Shown: positions 42,700-51,434 of the stretch, piece after piece
Layout: every line of letters begins with the position of its first letter
Numbering within the stretch: the first letter of the stretch is position 1
Assembly (NCBI GenBank): GCA_963575745.1
Contig: CAUYUJ010016137.1
Location: forward strand, 215,001-279,000
Length of the DNA: 64,000 nt
Direction of reading: 5' to 3'
Source: Prorocentrum cordatum
Lineage: Eukaryota; Sar; Dinophyceae; Prorocentrales; Prorocentraceae
The notes under the pieces: model-generated
Databases searched by the model: none
What the model saw: only the letters and a program-made list of their open reading frames with translations
Told to the model about the DNA's origin: nothing
Made by a program: the position numbers and the translations under genes

Positions 42700-42815
42700 C
42701 CATCACAAATCGATCCGGCTTGAAATATGCCGCCAGAAGATTGGGTCTAGGGCTCCAGTCAGGATTGTTCGTGATGTTGCATGTGTTCGCAGCGTCGGAT
42801 CTCAGGAAAGTGCCA
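42700..42815. repeat. Family N repeat, copy 1 (in a CHAT gene intron)
   Basis: AAATCGATCCGGCTTGAAAT, GGGTCTAGGGCTCCAGTC and GCGTCGGATCTCAGGAAAG. Parts recur at 58735-58835 and 59965-60075. Confidence 0.55.
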
Positions 42816-42995
42816 ATACCGCTGCCCGTCCCTCGCTTTCGCCCTCATCGCCTCAGCTGGATTCACCTCCTCCTGCTTCGCCTCCTCCTGCTCTCCTCCT
42901 CCTGCTCCTGCTCCTGCTCCTGGAAATTCGATGCAGAACGCACCCCAGGAGAGGTCTGGGGAGCAGCAGTGCCGGCATCTGTTGGCTCCCAGGGC

Positions 42996-43116
42996 CTGGA
43001 AGGCTCTGCACACCGAGCTGCCGGCGAAGAGGTAGGAGTACAGCGCGCGCAGGAAGCAGTGGCTGTCGGAGTCCAGCAGGTCGACCGAGGTCCCGATCAC
43101 GTGGGGGACGCCGCTC
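42996..43116 (-). CDS. CHAT peptidase gene, exon 5
   Basis: Starts after acceptor CGTCGGAG|G, completing a split AG|G codon, and ends at CAG|GCCCTG (a GC donor). It encodes SGVPHVIGTSVDLLDSDSHC then FLRALYSYLFAGSSVCRAFQ. The G-V-P-H-V-I-G-T strand followed by D-S-H-x-F-x-R-A-x-Y is the hallmark end of CHAT domains, lying 13 residues after the catalytic Cys. The frame stays open beyond 42996, but the better continuation is exon 6. Confidence 0.8.
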
Positions 43117-43140
43117 CTCCGACGAGGACACAAAAGTTAC

Positions 43141-43295
43141 GTCGGGCACGTCCCTCTACAGGAGGAACATTCAAAGACAGGAAACAACAAGTGTCTGGGT
43201 ACGAGTTGTTGTACTATGTCAACGATGTTTGAATGTGTTGTTTTAACTATTTCCATTTTTCGTCGAAAATCCGCCTGTAGGGGGACATGCCCGAC
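43141..43295 (-). mobile_element. Family A element, copy 3, 24 bases from a splice acceptor
   Basis: Ends GTCGGGCACGTCCCTCTACA and GTAGGGGGACATGCCCGAC. Internal landmarks show it is inverted relative to the other copies (GAGGAACATTCAA on the left, TTTTTCGTCGAAAATCCGCC on the right). TA-type dinucleotides flank both ends (TTAC and CTAA). Lies in the CHAT intron 43117-44998, next to exon 5. Confidence 0.85.
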
Positions 43296-43317
43296 CTAAT
43301 ACAAAACGGCACAAGCA

Positions 43318-43440
43318 GAAGGCTTCGGGGCTCCGCGCGGACTTCTTGGATCGGCGCCATAGACCCCCCACCCTGGCGCGCGGAGAGGCTGCCAAGGGGG
43401 GCCCAACACCAGTCGAAGAAATTCGCGCGAAGCTCCGAAA
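43318..43440. mobile_element. Family D fold-back element, copy 5
   Basis: GGCTTCGGGGCTCCGCGCGG and inverted CGCGCGAAGCTCCGAAAG. It lies 22 bases from family A copy 3. Confidence 0.6.
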
Positions 43441-43689
43441 GCGCATACTTGATTGCGTGTCGTCGTCCCTGCTACGGGCCCCTTTGCCCCTGGGCGGGGG
43501 TTGCTACCAGGCCGCCAGCGGCGAGGAATTGGCGGCTGGGGCCCAATGCACCACTGGCATGCAGGCTGTCCAGCATACGCGCTGCCGACAACAATGCAGG
43601 TCCCAAAGGACGCCCGCGCACCGGCTTCTCGCCGCCCCGCTCCACCCGAGGCCCCCGCGCATCGACGAGTGGCCGAAGCGCCCCTCCAG

Positions 43690-43790
43690 AGGAGGAAGAG
43701 GAGGAGAAGGAGGAGGACGAGGACGAGAAGGTGTAGGAGGAGGCGGAGGAGGAGGAGGAGGAGGAGGAGGAGGAGGAGGAGGAGCAGGAG

Positions 43791-43821
<31 letters not shown>

Positions 43822-43822
43822 T
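43690..43822. repeat. (GGA)n tract ending in (CT)n
   Basis: GGA triplets to 43790 then about 13 CT units. Confidence 0.95.
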
Positions 43823-43915
43823 ACTGCCCATTCAAGCAATCTCTAGAACAGAAGTCCTTCTGAAGATTTGCTCTGGGTGGGGGGGATCCTTCAGAACCCT
43901 TTACCCTCTCTGGTG

Positions 43916-44172
43916 AGGAGGAGGAGGAGGAGGAGGAGGAGGAGGAGGAGGGAGGAGGAGGAGGGGAGAGGAGGAGGAGAGGGAGGGGGAGGAGGAGGAG
44001 GAGGAGGAGGAGGAGGAGGAGGAGGAGGAGGAGGAGGAGGAGGAGGAGGAGGGAGGAGGAGGAGGGAGGAGGGGAGGAGGAGGAGGAGGAGGAGGAGGAA
44101 AGGAGGAGGAGGAGAGAGGAGGAGGGAGGAGGAGGAGGAGGAGGATGAGGAGGAGGAGGAGGAGGAGGAGTA
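43916..44172. repeat. (GGA)n tract
   Basis: About 85 GGA triplets with G interruptions, inside a CHAT gene intron. Confidence 0.95.
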
Positions 44173-44316
44173 AGAGGAGGAGGAGGAGGAGCCGGCGGCG
44201 GCGGCGGCGGGGCGCCCGCCGCCCTGAGTCTATCCCCCGGTAACGCTGGCTTTCAGGTCAGAACTCGGCTCTCTGGCGGCCAGTCGGGACGACTCGGGCG
44301 TCTGGGGTCCTCTCGG

Positions 44317-44405
44317 AGGAGGTTCCAGGATCGAAGCTCGAAGCCCGAGGAGGTTCCAGGATCGAAGCTCGAGGAGGTTCCAGGATCGAAGCTCGAGGAG
44401 GTTCT
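44317..44405. repeat. 24-27-bp minisatellite
   Basis: GAGGTTCCAGGATCGAAGCT C repeated three to four times. Confidence 0.85.
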
Positions 44406-44618
44406 CGGGCGTCTGGGGGCCGCCTGGGAGCGCTCCCGGGGGGGCCCGCGCCTCCTCGAGGAAGGGGGCGCGGGCTCCCGACGAGGCGAGGCTGCCGAGA
44501 CGCATTCCGAGGCAAGGGAGCCTCCAGGAATCCGCGAGAGCGGACAAAAACCTCTGACCTCGACCCTTGGGCCTCTCACCCCTACCTAGAGGCCGCCCAG
44601 CTGATGTTCAGGTGGATG

Positions 44619-44782
44619 GGGTCGGAGGATCGCGCCGCATCGCCAAGGCATCCCCGATGCATCGCTAACGTCGGCGGTGCATCGGCGACGTCGGGGCTCC
44701 ACGTCAAACCGATTCGCCGACGCATCGGCGATGCGGCGCGATCCTTCGACCCCGTCTACGTCGACCCCATCTGGGAGGCCTC
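44619..44782. mobile_element. Family E fold-back element, copy 3 (in a CHAT gene intron)
   Basis: GGGGTCGGAGGATCGCGCCG at left, ATGCGGCGCGATCCTTCGAC at right, with nested GATGCATCG palindromes. Confidence 0.7.
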
Positions 44783-44998
44783 GAGCTTACCCCTGAGCGT
44801 CATCCCCCACTTCGGATTTCGGGTCATATCTCGGGTATCTGGCGGCCGTTCGGGACGATCTGAGCACCCCCAGAACCCTCTCGGAGAGGCGCGCAGCCTC
44901 TGGAAGGCATGGCGAGGCTGGGAAACCGCCGAGGACCAACGAAAGCGTCCGAAAACCTCGAGCCCCGAGGTCTCCCCCTTAAACCGCTGCCCCTGGTC

Positions 44999-45106
44999 CT
45001 CTCGAGCTGCCTGCCCACGGACGCCAGGCTGCAGGCGTTCAGCAGCACGAGCCTCAGGCCGCCCCTGCCGCGGCCGCCTCCCTCGGGCGGCTCGGGCTCG
45101 GGGTCC
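44999..45106 (-). CDS. CHAT peptidase gene, exon 4, catalytic Cys
   Basis: Acceptor CCTATGAG|G to donor GAGAG|GACC (GA type), 36 codons. It encodes a Pro/Gly linker, then GGLRLVLLNACSLASVGRQL. The hydrophobic strand ending in N-A-C is the catalytic cysteine position of CHAT/caspase-like peptidases. Using the GA donor puts the Cys 13 residues before the G-V-P-H-V motif of exon 5, the spacing expected for the family; a GC donor four codons earlier also fits phase but shortens this spacing. Confidence 0.85.
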
Positions 45107-45283
45107 CTCATAGGAGGGCTCCAAACAGTACACCACCACCACCAGCCCTGGCTGGGCCCATCCTGGGCCCTGGACTGGTGCACGGGCCCTCCTGGCCCGA
45201 GCCCGAAGGTCTACACGCCAGTCCAGGGCTCAGGATGGACCTGGCCAGGGCCGGTGGTGGTGCACTGTTGGCGCCCCTCCGAC
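45107..45283 (-). mobile_element. Fold-back element coinciding with a 177-bp intron
   Basis: The intron between exons 3 and 4 starts GTCGGAGGGG and ends CCTATGAG. Nearly all of it is an inverted repeat: AACAGTACACCACCACCACC and CCTGGGCCCTGGACTGG on one side, CCAGTCCAGGGCTCAGG and GGTGGTGGTGCACTGTT on the other. Hairpin arms of about 60 bases are consistent with an intron born from an inverted-repeat element. No second copy was noticed in the window. Confidence 0.75.
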
Positions 45284-45359
45284 CTCAGCCGCAGCAGCCC
45301 CTCCAGCTGGTCGGCGGAGAAGACCTGGGCGGTACCGCGGCCGTCCTCGGGACGGGGAG
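45284..45359 (-). CDS. CHAT peptidase gene, exon 3
   Basis: Acceptor TCGTGCAG|CT to donor GGCTGAG|GTCGG. It encodes PRPEDGRGTAQVFSADQLEG then LLRLR. The 'A-Q-V-F-S-A-D-Q-L' strand-helix corresponds to the segment between the catalytic His and Cys loops in CHAT domains. Phases match both neighbours. Confidence 0.8.
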
Positions 45360-45892
45360 CTGCACGAGAACGGCGCCCGCGCACCGAGACCACAGCGCCC
45401 GGACTCCCCCGTGAAGGGCCCGCTCCCGCGCGGCTCGGCGCATGGCTTCGCAGCCAGGACCGGCGGCGAGCGAGGGGTGGGGGGCAGCGAGAAGGAGGAG
45501 GCCTTCCCAGAAGGCCGCGGGATTTCTCGGGAGCCCCGTCGCGCTTTCTGAGGAGAGGTTCTTCTGCGTCTCGGGGGAAAGATCACGAAGCTTCTCAGAG
45601 CGCCGGGGGGGGGCTTCTGATCCTTCCGAACTTTCCCCCTCGGGTTCGCCGCCGATAGGAGGGCCGAACAAACTGTGCACCATGCCTTTCCTCGGTCGAG
45701 GATCGAGGGCGCCTCGGAGAGAGTCCGATGCGGTACGATGCGCAAGTCGTCCGCAGAAGAATGATGCAATGGATCGATTGGCTCAGGATACGTTCCAGGA
45801 ATTCTGGAGCATCTGTGCGAGGCGGGGATACGTCCACATCCACCGCCTGTGGAACCGACGTCCTGGGACTCCAGCGGGCGGTGGATACGGAC

Positions 45893-46062
45893 CCAGACAT
45901 GCGACGTCCTGATGTTTTCAATACGGCGTCCCCGGAAGCCCAGCCCTTTCCCCGGGGCCGGCTTTTCATCCTGAGCCGTTTTTAGACGGTCCCGGGGTCC
46001 GGCGAGGGCCCCCCAATAGCGAAAAACTTGCCGACCTGACGCTGTGACGACGCGATCAGTTC
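45893..46062 (+). mobile_element. Family O element, copy 1
   Basis: CAGACATGCGACGTCCTGAT, CCCTTTCCCCGGGGCCGG, TTTTCATCCTGAGCCGTTTT and GCGAAAAACTTGCCGACC. Same order as 51233-51392. In a CHAT gene intron. Confidence 0.75.
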
Positions 46063-46272
46063 TGGGGATCTTTTCGCCCCGGTACGCTCGAATCTATCCA
46101 TATCCACCGCCTGCCGAAGTCCTCGAAGATCGACCCCTCGGGCAGCGGCTACGGATCAATCCCCAGCCCCGAACCTGGCGGCCCTCGTTCCCCAACCCCC
46201 TCGCGGAGCAATGGGGCACCTGGGAAATCCCTGGAGATCCCCCGAGGTCCGACGTCACTGACTACGAATAGG

Positions 46273-46431
46273 GCGGGCATGCGCCCCTAGAGACAGACTG
46301 TGGACGAACAATGAAACATAGTCAAAACAAAAGATCCCAAATAGCCAACAACACACACCAGACATGTCGTCCTGAGGCTCTTCTCTTGACTCTTCTTGAA
46401 TACTCCTGCTCTGTAGAGGGACACACCCGAC
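46273..46431 (+). mobile_element. Family A element, copy 4
   Basis: GCGGGCATGCGCCCCTAGAG, GTGGACGAACAATGAAACAT and AGTCAAAAC at left; CTGTAGAGGGACACACCCGA at right. In a CHAT gene intron. Confidence 0.75.
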
Positions 46432-46454
46432 TTCACACCACGAGGTGCAGCAAC

Positions 46455-46680
46455 GTTTGGGGGATCTGCTGACTCGGGTCCATCAAGACCCGGGCCAGCA
46501 GGAAACCAAAAACTGCAATGCAAGAAAACAAAACTGCAACGCAGATCTTCGCAAGCCCGGGTCAGCCAATATGCGCGGCCGCCTCGCGGCCACGAGCGGT
46601 TCGCTAACCCGGGTCAGCCAAAGGGGGTCTTCGCAGGATCCTGCAGGATCCGGTGCCGTGGCTGGCCCCCGCTTCACGCG
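46455..46680 (+). mobile_element. Family J element, copy 3
   Basis: GATCTGCTGACTCGGGTCC, CCCGGGTCAGCCAATATGCG and CGCAGGATCCTGCAGGATCC. Carries an extra GCAATGCAAGAAAACAAAAC insertion compared with 33702-33895. Confidence 0.75.
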
Positions 46681-46699
46681 CGGCCGCACGTAGCATACT

Positions 46700-47265
46700 T
46701 GTAAGCATGCCTGTAAGCCCGGCAAGCGCAGGTGTGCGCCTGGCAAGAGCACTCATAAACCGAACAGCTGGGGCGGAAACAGTCAGAAGTAAAATTCACA
46801 TACCAATTGAATCGATGTAGTTGCCAGGCTTGCGATCCGACTTATAATTGTTGGCGCGCCTGGTTGAATCCAGATGTTAACCACATAGCGCGGCGCAAGG
46901 TTCAATTCGGTTTGGTTGATCATTTCGGCTCTGGTTGCTTGTCAACACTTAGCCTTAAATAGCTCCACTTAGTTTTAGATGGCTTTTCGGTTACTCTCAA
47001 TTAGTATTGCGCGGGTTCCCCGCCGTAGTGGCGAGCCCCTGGGATCAGGGGTGGGGCGCGGGGGTGGGGGGCATGGACGGGCAAGACGGCTGCAACGGGG
47101 GCAGGGGCGGCTGCGACAGGGGCAGGGAAAGGGGGAAAGAAGGGAATTGAGAAAAAACCTGGCAGGCCACGCGTTCTTCCAACTTCCTCGGTTAGATCCA
47201 TGCAGCGGCCTTCGTCCGAAACCTGGGCCCTAAAAGCGGCGAATGGTTTATTTAGCGCGGGGAGA
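46700..47265. other. Intron interior, less GC-rich patch
   Basis: 46750-47000 is more AT-rich than its surroundings (TTGAATCGATGTAGTTGCC and following). It has no element I can name and no coding frame. Confidence 0.4.
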
Positions 47266-47270
47266 AGGGC

Positions 47271-47353
47271 GATAGACGAGCGATAGACGAGCGATGGACG
47301 AGCGATAGACGAGCGGTCTATCGCTCGTCTATCGCTCGTCTGTCGCTCGTCTA
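47271..47353. repeat. Palindromic cluster of an 11-bp unit
   Basis: Four GATAGACGAGC units are followed immediately by four inverted GCTCGTCTATC units, giving a near-perfect 80-base hairpin with almost no loop. Confidence 0.9.
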
Positions 47354-47400
47354 CGGGCACACCTTGTGACACCTTGCCCCCGCGAAGACTAAACCGCGGG

Positions 47401-47520
47401 GGAAAGGAGGAGGGGAACGTGGGGGGCATGGACGGCTGCAGCGGGGGCAGGGAAAGGAGGAGGGGAACGTGGGGGGCATGGACGGCTGCAGCGGGGGCAG
47501 GGAAAGGGGGAAGGAAGGGG
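47401..47520. repeat. 50-bp tandem duplication
   Basis: GGAAAGGAGGAGGGGAACGT plus GGGGGGCATGGACGGCTGCA occurs at 47401 and 47451. A diverged relative lies at 47070-47140. Confidence 0.85.
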
Positions 47521-48034
47521 GGGGGGGGGCAACCCAAGACATGTCCAAGACGGCTCCCGGAGATGCCCCATGAAGGGCCGCATCGGTTCAAGACGTCGGC
47601 GCAACGCCGCCGACGCGAAGGGTTCACATTCACTTAGGGTTGGTTGCCTTCCACTTAGGTTTGGTTAGCTTCAGTTAGATTCACTTGTGTTTTCGGCCAG
47701 GAGAGTGATCTTACAGTTACGTTCAGATGCGCTGACTTAACCAAGCGGTTGTGAATTGATTAGCCGAGTTCAGAGCTGTTCGGCTCCGATGGATTGTGAG
47801 CATGGTTTGAAGTCTGCTATCTGATCCCGCGCGTGAAGCGTGTGCACTGACCCCCGTCTCGAGGCTCCCGAAACCTGAGCACGGCAAGAGCACCGGGCCC
47901 CAGCTCCCTGCGGCTGCTCTCGAGCCGGGTCGGTCGATCCGTGATGGCCCCTGGGCCCGACCCGAGACGGGACGCCAACGCCTGGGGTTTAACGCGGGGG
48001 CGTGCGGGTGGGCCGCTGCCGCCATATGTAGGAG

Positions 48035-48080
48035 AAGGAGGAGGAGGAGGAGGAGGAGGAGGAGGAGGAGGAGGAGGAGG
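48035..48080. repeat. (GGA)n tract
   Basis: About 15 GGA triplets. CTACCTATGGTAGTG follows, as it does the tract at 19660. Confidence 0.9.
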
Positions 48081-48155
48081 GAGAGAAGGGCCTCCCCGTA
48101 CCCGTCCTACCTATGGTAGTGATGGTGGAAAAGTGGCCCATCAGGCTAGGCTTCT

Positions 48156-48342
48156 GTCGGGCATGTCCCCTCTACAGGGGGATCTTCGACGAAAAACAAA
48201 ACATACCCCCAAAAATACCCCAAGAAGGTCAAAAGATACTCAAACAATTGTACCCGGACTATTGCTGGACTTCTTTGTTTTACTAATTGGGTGTATTTTT
48301 TATTGTTCGTCGAAAATCCCCCTGTAGGGGGACAGGCCCGAC
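48156..48342. mobile_element. Family A element, copy 5, longest inverted repeats
   Basis: Left GTCGGGCATGTCCCCTCTAC plus AGGGGGATCTTCGACGAAAA; right arm is its inverse through TTGTTCGTCGAAAATCCCCC. Both arms keep about 43 bases, so this copy shows the inverted-repeat nature most clearly. In a CHAT gene intron. Confidence 0.9.
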
Positions 48343-48449
48343 TTAACGCCAGCAGCAGGCGGATGCTCCCGGGGGCGGCGGCGAGCCCACCTCTTCTTCG
48401 TCGTGCTGTGGGGCGCGCTTTCAGCATCAGCGGGTTCTCTTTGCCTTCT

Positions 48450-48680
48450 CCTGATCCCTCCTCCTCCTCCTCCTCTTCCTCCTCCTCCCCTTCCTCCTCC
48501 TCCTCCTCCTCTTCCTCCTCCTCTCCCTCCTCCTCCCTCCCCTCCTCCCCCTCCTCCTCTTTCTCCTCCTCCTCCTCCTCCTCCTCCTCCTCCTCCTCCC
48601 CCTCCTCCTCTCCCTCCCCCTCCCCCTCCCCCTCCTCCTGCTCCTCCTCCTGCTCCTCCTCCTCCTCCTCCTCCTCCTGG
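48450..48680. repeat. (CCT)n tract
   Basis: Interrupted CCT triplets. Confidence 0.95.
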
Positions 48681-48784
48681 GCCTGAGACTGGGCGCAAAC
48701 TGGACCTGGCACCCCAGGGTCTCGGGAGCCCTGGGGCGCACGGCCAGACCCCGGGACAGAGCGCGCATCATTCGGGAACAGAAG

Positions 48785-48846
48785 GAAGGGGCCCTGGGAC
48801 ACACAGATAAACACACACACATATATATATGTATATATATACATAC

Positions 48847-48877
<31 letters not shown>

Positions 48878-49010
48878 CACGTATAACAGGATTCCCCGTA
48901 CTTTTCAATCTCTTTTGGATTTTCTCGTCTTCCCCCCACTTCCCAGATGCTTGCACATTTTCCTGGGAATCGACGATTCATTGTGTCTGTGTGTTTTTCC
49001 CCTCCTGACA
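48785..49010 (+). mobile_element. Family H element, copy 2, expanded by (TA)n
   Basis: GGGGCCCTGGGACACACAGA, an (AC)n/(TA)n expansion (48808-48885), GGATTCCCCGTACTTTTC, CATTGTGTCTGTGTGTTTTT and CCCCTCCTGACAG. The last bases look like a polypyrimidine tract plus AG. Confidence 0.8.
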
Positions 49011-49131
49011 GAAGGCCCTCTGCCGGCCGAGCTCGTGGAGCCTTCGAGGGCCCCCCTCCCCCAGGAGGCACGAGGACACCCCACGAGCAGGGAGAACGTT
49101 CGGGCACCCTCCCCGAATCGACCTCGACCTT

Positions 49132-49253
49132 ATTAGGGGGCCACATGCGAACCCTACCCCTACACCCCACGAGTTCTGAGGGGGAGGGTGGGGTGCACTT
49201 CGCCTCAGAAATCGTGGGGGGTAGGGGTAGGGTTCGCATGTGGCCCCCTACTT
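49132..49253. mobile_element. Long inverted-repeat element 45 bases from an exon
   Basis: TAGGGGGCCACATGCGAACC plus CTACCCCTAC and its inverse GTAGGGGTAGGGTTCGCATG plus TGGCCCCCTA: about 31-base near-perfect arms around a CCCCACGA..TCGTGGGG inner pair. No other copy seen. Confidence 0.85.
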
Positions 49254-49297
49254 ATACCTTCGGCCCAGCCGCATCGTTGCCCCGACCTCTTGCGCAC

Positions 49298-49376
49298 CCG
49301 AGTCCTCCAAGAGGAGGTCCCCCTGGAAGCCGTGCGCCGAGAGGTGCAGCACCCGCGGCGAGGCGTCGCCGCTGAC
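49298..49376 (-). CDS. CHAT peptidase gene, exon 2, catalytic His
   Basis: Acceptor GGCTTCGCGAG|GTC to donor ACTCGG|GTGCGC. It encodes VSGDASPRVLHLSAHGFQGD then LLLEDS. The 'V-L-H-L-S-A-H-G' strand and turn is the catalytic histidine motif of CHAT/caspase-like peptidases (usually H-x-S-G-H-G). The exon is in phase 0 from exon 1 and phase 1 into exon 3. Confidence 0.85.
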
Positions 49377-49463
49377 CTCGCGAAGCCCGCGCGGCCGGAG
49401 GAGGGAGCTGAGCGGCGGGGGTGACGAGGCGGAGGCCTCCCAGATTCGGGGGCGCGCAAACAT

Positions 49464-49612
49464 GGGTTAGCGATCCATGGATTTCGCGCGCGGTCGACAA
49501 ATCCATGGATCGGAGGAGATGCCCTCACCAAAATGCGGCCGCTGCCGCCTCGCTCGGTGCCGGAAATCCGCGATTTCGCATGGAAACGGGACCCGCGGCT
49601 AATCGACGCCCC
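49464..49612 (+). mobile_element. Family P element, copy 1
   Basis: TTAGCGATCCATGGATTTCG, CGCGGTCGACAAATCCATGG, CCCTCACCAAAATGCGG and TGGAAACGGGACCC. Matches 58430-58605. Confidence 0.65.
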
Positions 49613-49659
49613 TTGGATCCATGGTGGCGTTCGCCTGACAGAGAGGCTCCGAGCAGGTG

Positions 49660-49782
49660 GGGTCAGAGGATCGCGCCGCATCGCCCATGCGTCGGCGTGG
49701 GGGGAATCGTGCTCCACATCGAGCTGCATCCCCGATGCATCGGCGATGCGGCGCGATCCACCGACCCCATTTGGGAGGCCTA
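49660..49782. mobile_element. Family E fold-back element, copy 4
   Basis: GGTCAGAGGATCGCGCCGCA and inverted TGCGGCGCGATCCACCGACC. It is followed by TTGGGAGGCC. Confidence 0.7.
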
Positions 49783-49967
49783 GATTCTTGGAGAAAGGGC
49801 CAGTGAACATCGTTTTACCGACCCGGATCCCCACTGGCCTGGCCTGGGCCCCACTGGCCGATTTACCCCCCAAGTGGGGATGTGTAGGCTGTTCCCTTCG
49901 TGCTTCGAGGGGCGTCCCCGACTGGGGTGGTGGGAGGACGGGGCGGAGATGCGAAGTCAGGTGTCGA

Positions 49968-50092
49968 AAGGAGAAGGGTCCCCCTGGCAGCGCCTCCAAC
50001 GCTGCCCTGGGCGCGCGACGCGCTCCGCGCGCCGGGGAGGGGATCCCAACGCCGATCCAAGAACTCCGTGCGGACCTCTGAAAGTTTACGCC
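49968..50092. mobile_element. Family D fold-back element, copy 6
   Basis: CCCTGGCAGCGCCTCCAACG, GCGCGACGCGCTCCGCGCGC and AAGAACTCCGTGCGGACCTC. The left arm is shortened. Confidence 0.5.
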
Positions 50093-50289
50093 TCCGCCTC
50101 CTCTTCCGCCTCGCCTCCTCCTCCGCCTCCTCCTTCTCCTCCTCCTCCTCCTCCTCCTCGTCTGTGCCAGAGACCGCTCTTCGCGATGACGCACGCGACC
50201 GGCCCCGGCCCCGCCCCCCTCCCGAAGACTCCCCCCCTGCCCTGGTCACGTCACGCTTCGCGCCGGCGCCATGTGAGAATCAGGGTCAG

Positions 50290-50431
50290 GTCGGGCAGGT
50301 CCTCCTATTTGATAGAAAATTAATGATAGCCAAAACATGCTTACAAATGATCAAAAATAGTAGGAAGATCGTCCCCATGCAATTATTTTTGCTACTTTCG
50401 GATATTCCTCCTGTAGAGGGACATGTCCGAC
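50290..50431 (+). mobile_element. Family A element, copy 6
   Basis: TCAGGTCGGGCAGGTCCTCC at left and CTGTAGAGGGACATGTCCGA at right, with GATATTCCTCC and GATCGTCCCC inside. In a CHAT gene intron. Confidence 0.85.
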
Positions 50432-50497
50432 CTGAAATTCGGGGAGCATTCCCAGATGACGCTGGCGCGAATCGTGACTCGTCGGAGGCATCCAAAG

Positions 50498-50862
50498 GAG
50501 GTAGGCGTCCAAGAGGGGGGCCGCAAAAATCATGGCCCGAGGCGCGTGCGCGGACGAGGAAGTCCATGTGGGGACGCCCCGAACGAAGGGGGGACCAAGA
50601 AATCCCGGGATCATGGCCCCCGCCATCTCAGACATGATCGCGTCGTACAAAAATCCGGACGGCAAATTTCCACTCTTTTCGGCCCTTGGGGGCCCTCGCC
50701 GGGCCCCGGGACCGTCAACAAAACGACTCAGGATGAAAAACCGGTCCCGGGGAAAGGGTCTGGACTTCGGGGGACGCCGTATTGAAAAAATCGGAACGTC
50801 GCATGTCTGGGATGATATCCACACCCCATTTGTCATCACCCCCCCCGATGGGCCGCCCCCGA
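50498..50862 (-). mobile_element. Diverged family C element interrupted by a family O element
   Basis: The left part (GTAGGCGTCCAAGAGGGGGG, CAAAAATCATGGCCCG) and right part (GATGATATCCACACCCC, GTCATCACCCCCC, GCCGCCCCCGAG) match the two ends of family C. The middle (about 50640-50815) is an inverted family O copy (TTTTCATCCTGAGTCG and GACATGCGACGTTCC on the minus strand). This looks like nested insertion, so family C is older here. Confidence 0.6.
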
Positions 50863-51232
50863 GCTCGACTGGCCCCCTGCCCCCCCTCCCCCGCCCCCCG
50901 TCACGCCAGTTACCTATCGCCACGGGATCAGAGGAAGCAGTCTCCAGGTGCCCCTTCTTCGCTCAGGGGCCTCAGGCGAGGCCACTTTGCGGGCAGGGGC
51001 CCCGGGCTCCTGTCGGACCCAGCCAGCAGACGCCAGGGCGAGTTCTTGCAATGTTTCTTGCCGTTTCTCGACGTTGTTTCCTGTTTGGGGTGAATGTTTC
51101 CATAGTTTTTGAGATTATCGTTCTCGCCGTCCGCTTTGTGCTGCCACTTTCGACTCTGATTTGAGCTACCGTGCTTTCCCAGTGTTGGCTGGCTGGACGA
51201 AAACGAAACAAACATGCCCTCAGCGTTTCTAA

Positions 51233-51392
51233 CCCAGACATGCGACGTCTGCTTTCTTCAGGACGGCGTACCCGACCCTTTCCCCAGAATCGTTTTTCCA
51301 TCCTGAGTCGCCTTTCGACGCCAGCGAAAGCCTTCAAGGGCCGAAAATAACGAAAAACCTGCCGTCGTGACTTTTCTACGACGCGATCATGT
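51233..51392 (+). mobile_element. Family O element, copy 2, 43 bases from a splice donor
   Basis: CCCAGACATGCGACGTCTGC, GACCCTTTCCCCAGAATCG, CATCCTGAGTCGCCTTTCGA and AACGAAAAACCTGCCG. Adjacent to exon 1 of the CHAT domain. Confidence 0.75.
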
Positions 51393-51434
51393 CTGGGAAC
51401 GCTGCCCCCATTCAGCGCAACCGGCGGCCGGCAC

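Noticed and set aside
42759-42995. Read-through of CHAT exon 5 to a downstream stop
   Set aside because: The extra peptide is Gly/Glu-rich and runs into a family N repeat, whereas using the GC donor at 42995 joins a helix and core strand typical of the CHAT fold in frame.
43472-43680. Minus-strand exon-like peptide (ALLSAARMLDSLHASGALGP)
   Set aside because: It lies inside an intron whose removal gives a continuous CHAT domain; no good splice pair could be placed around it.
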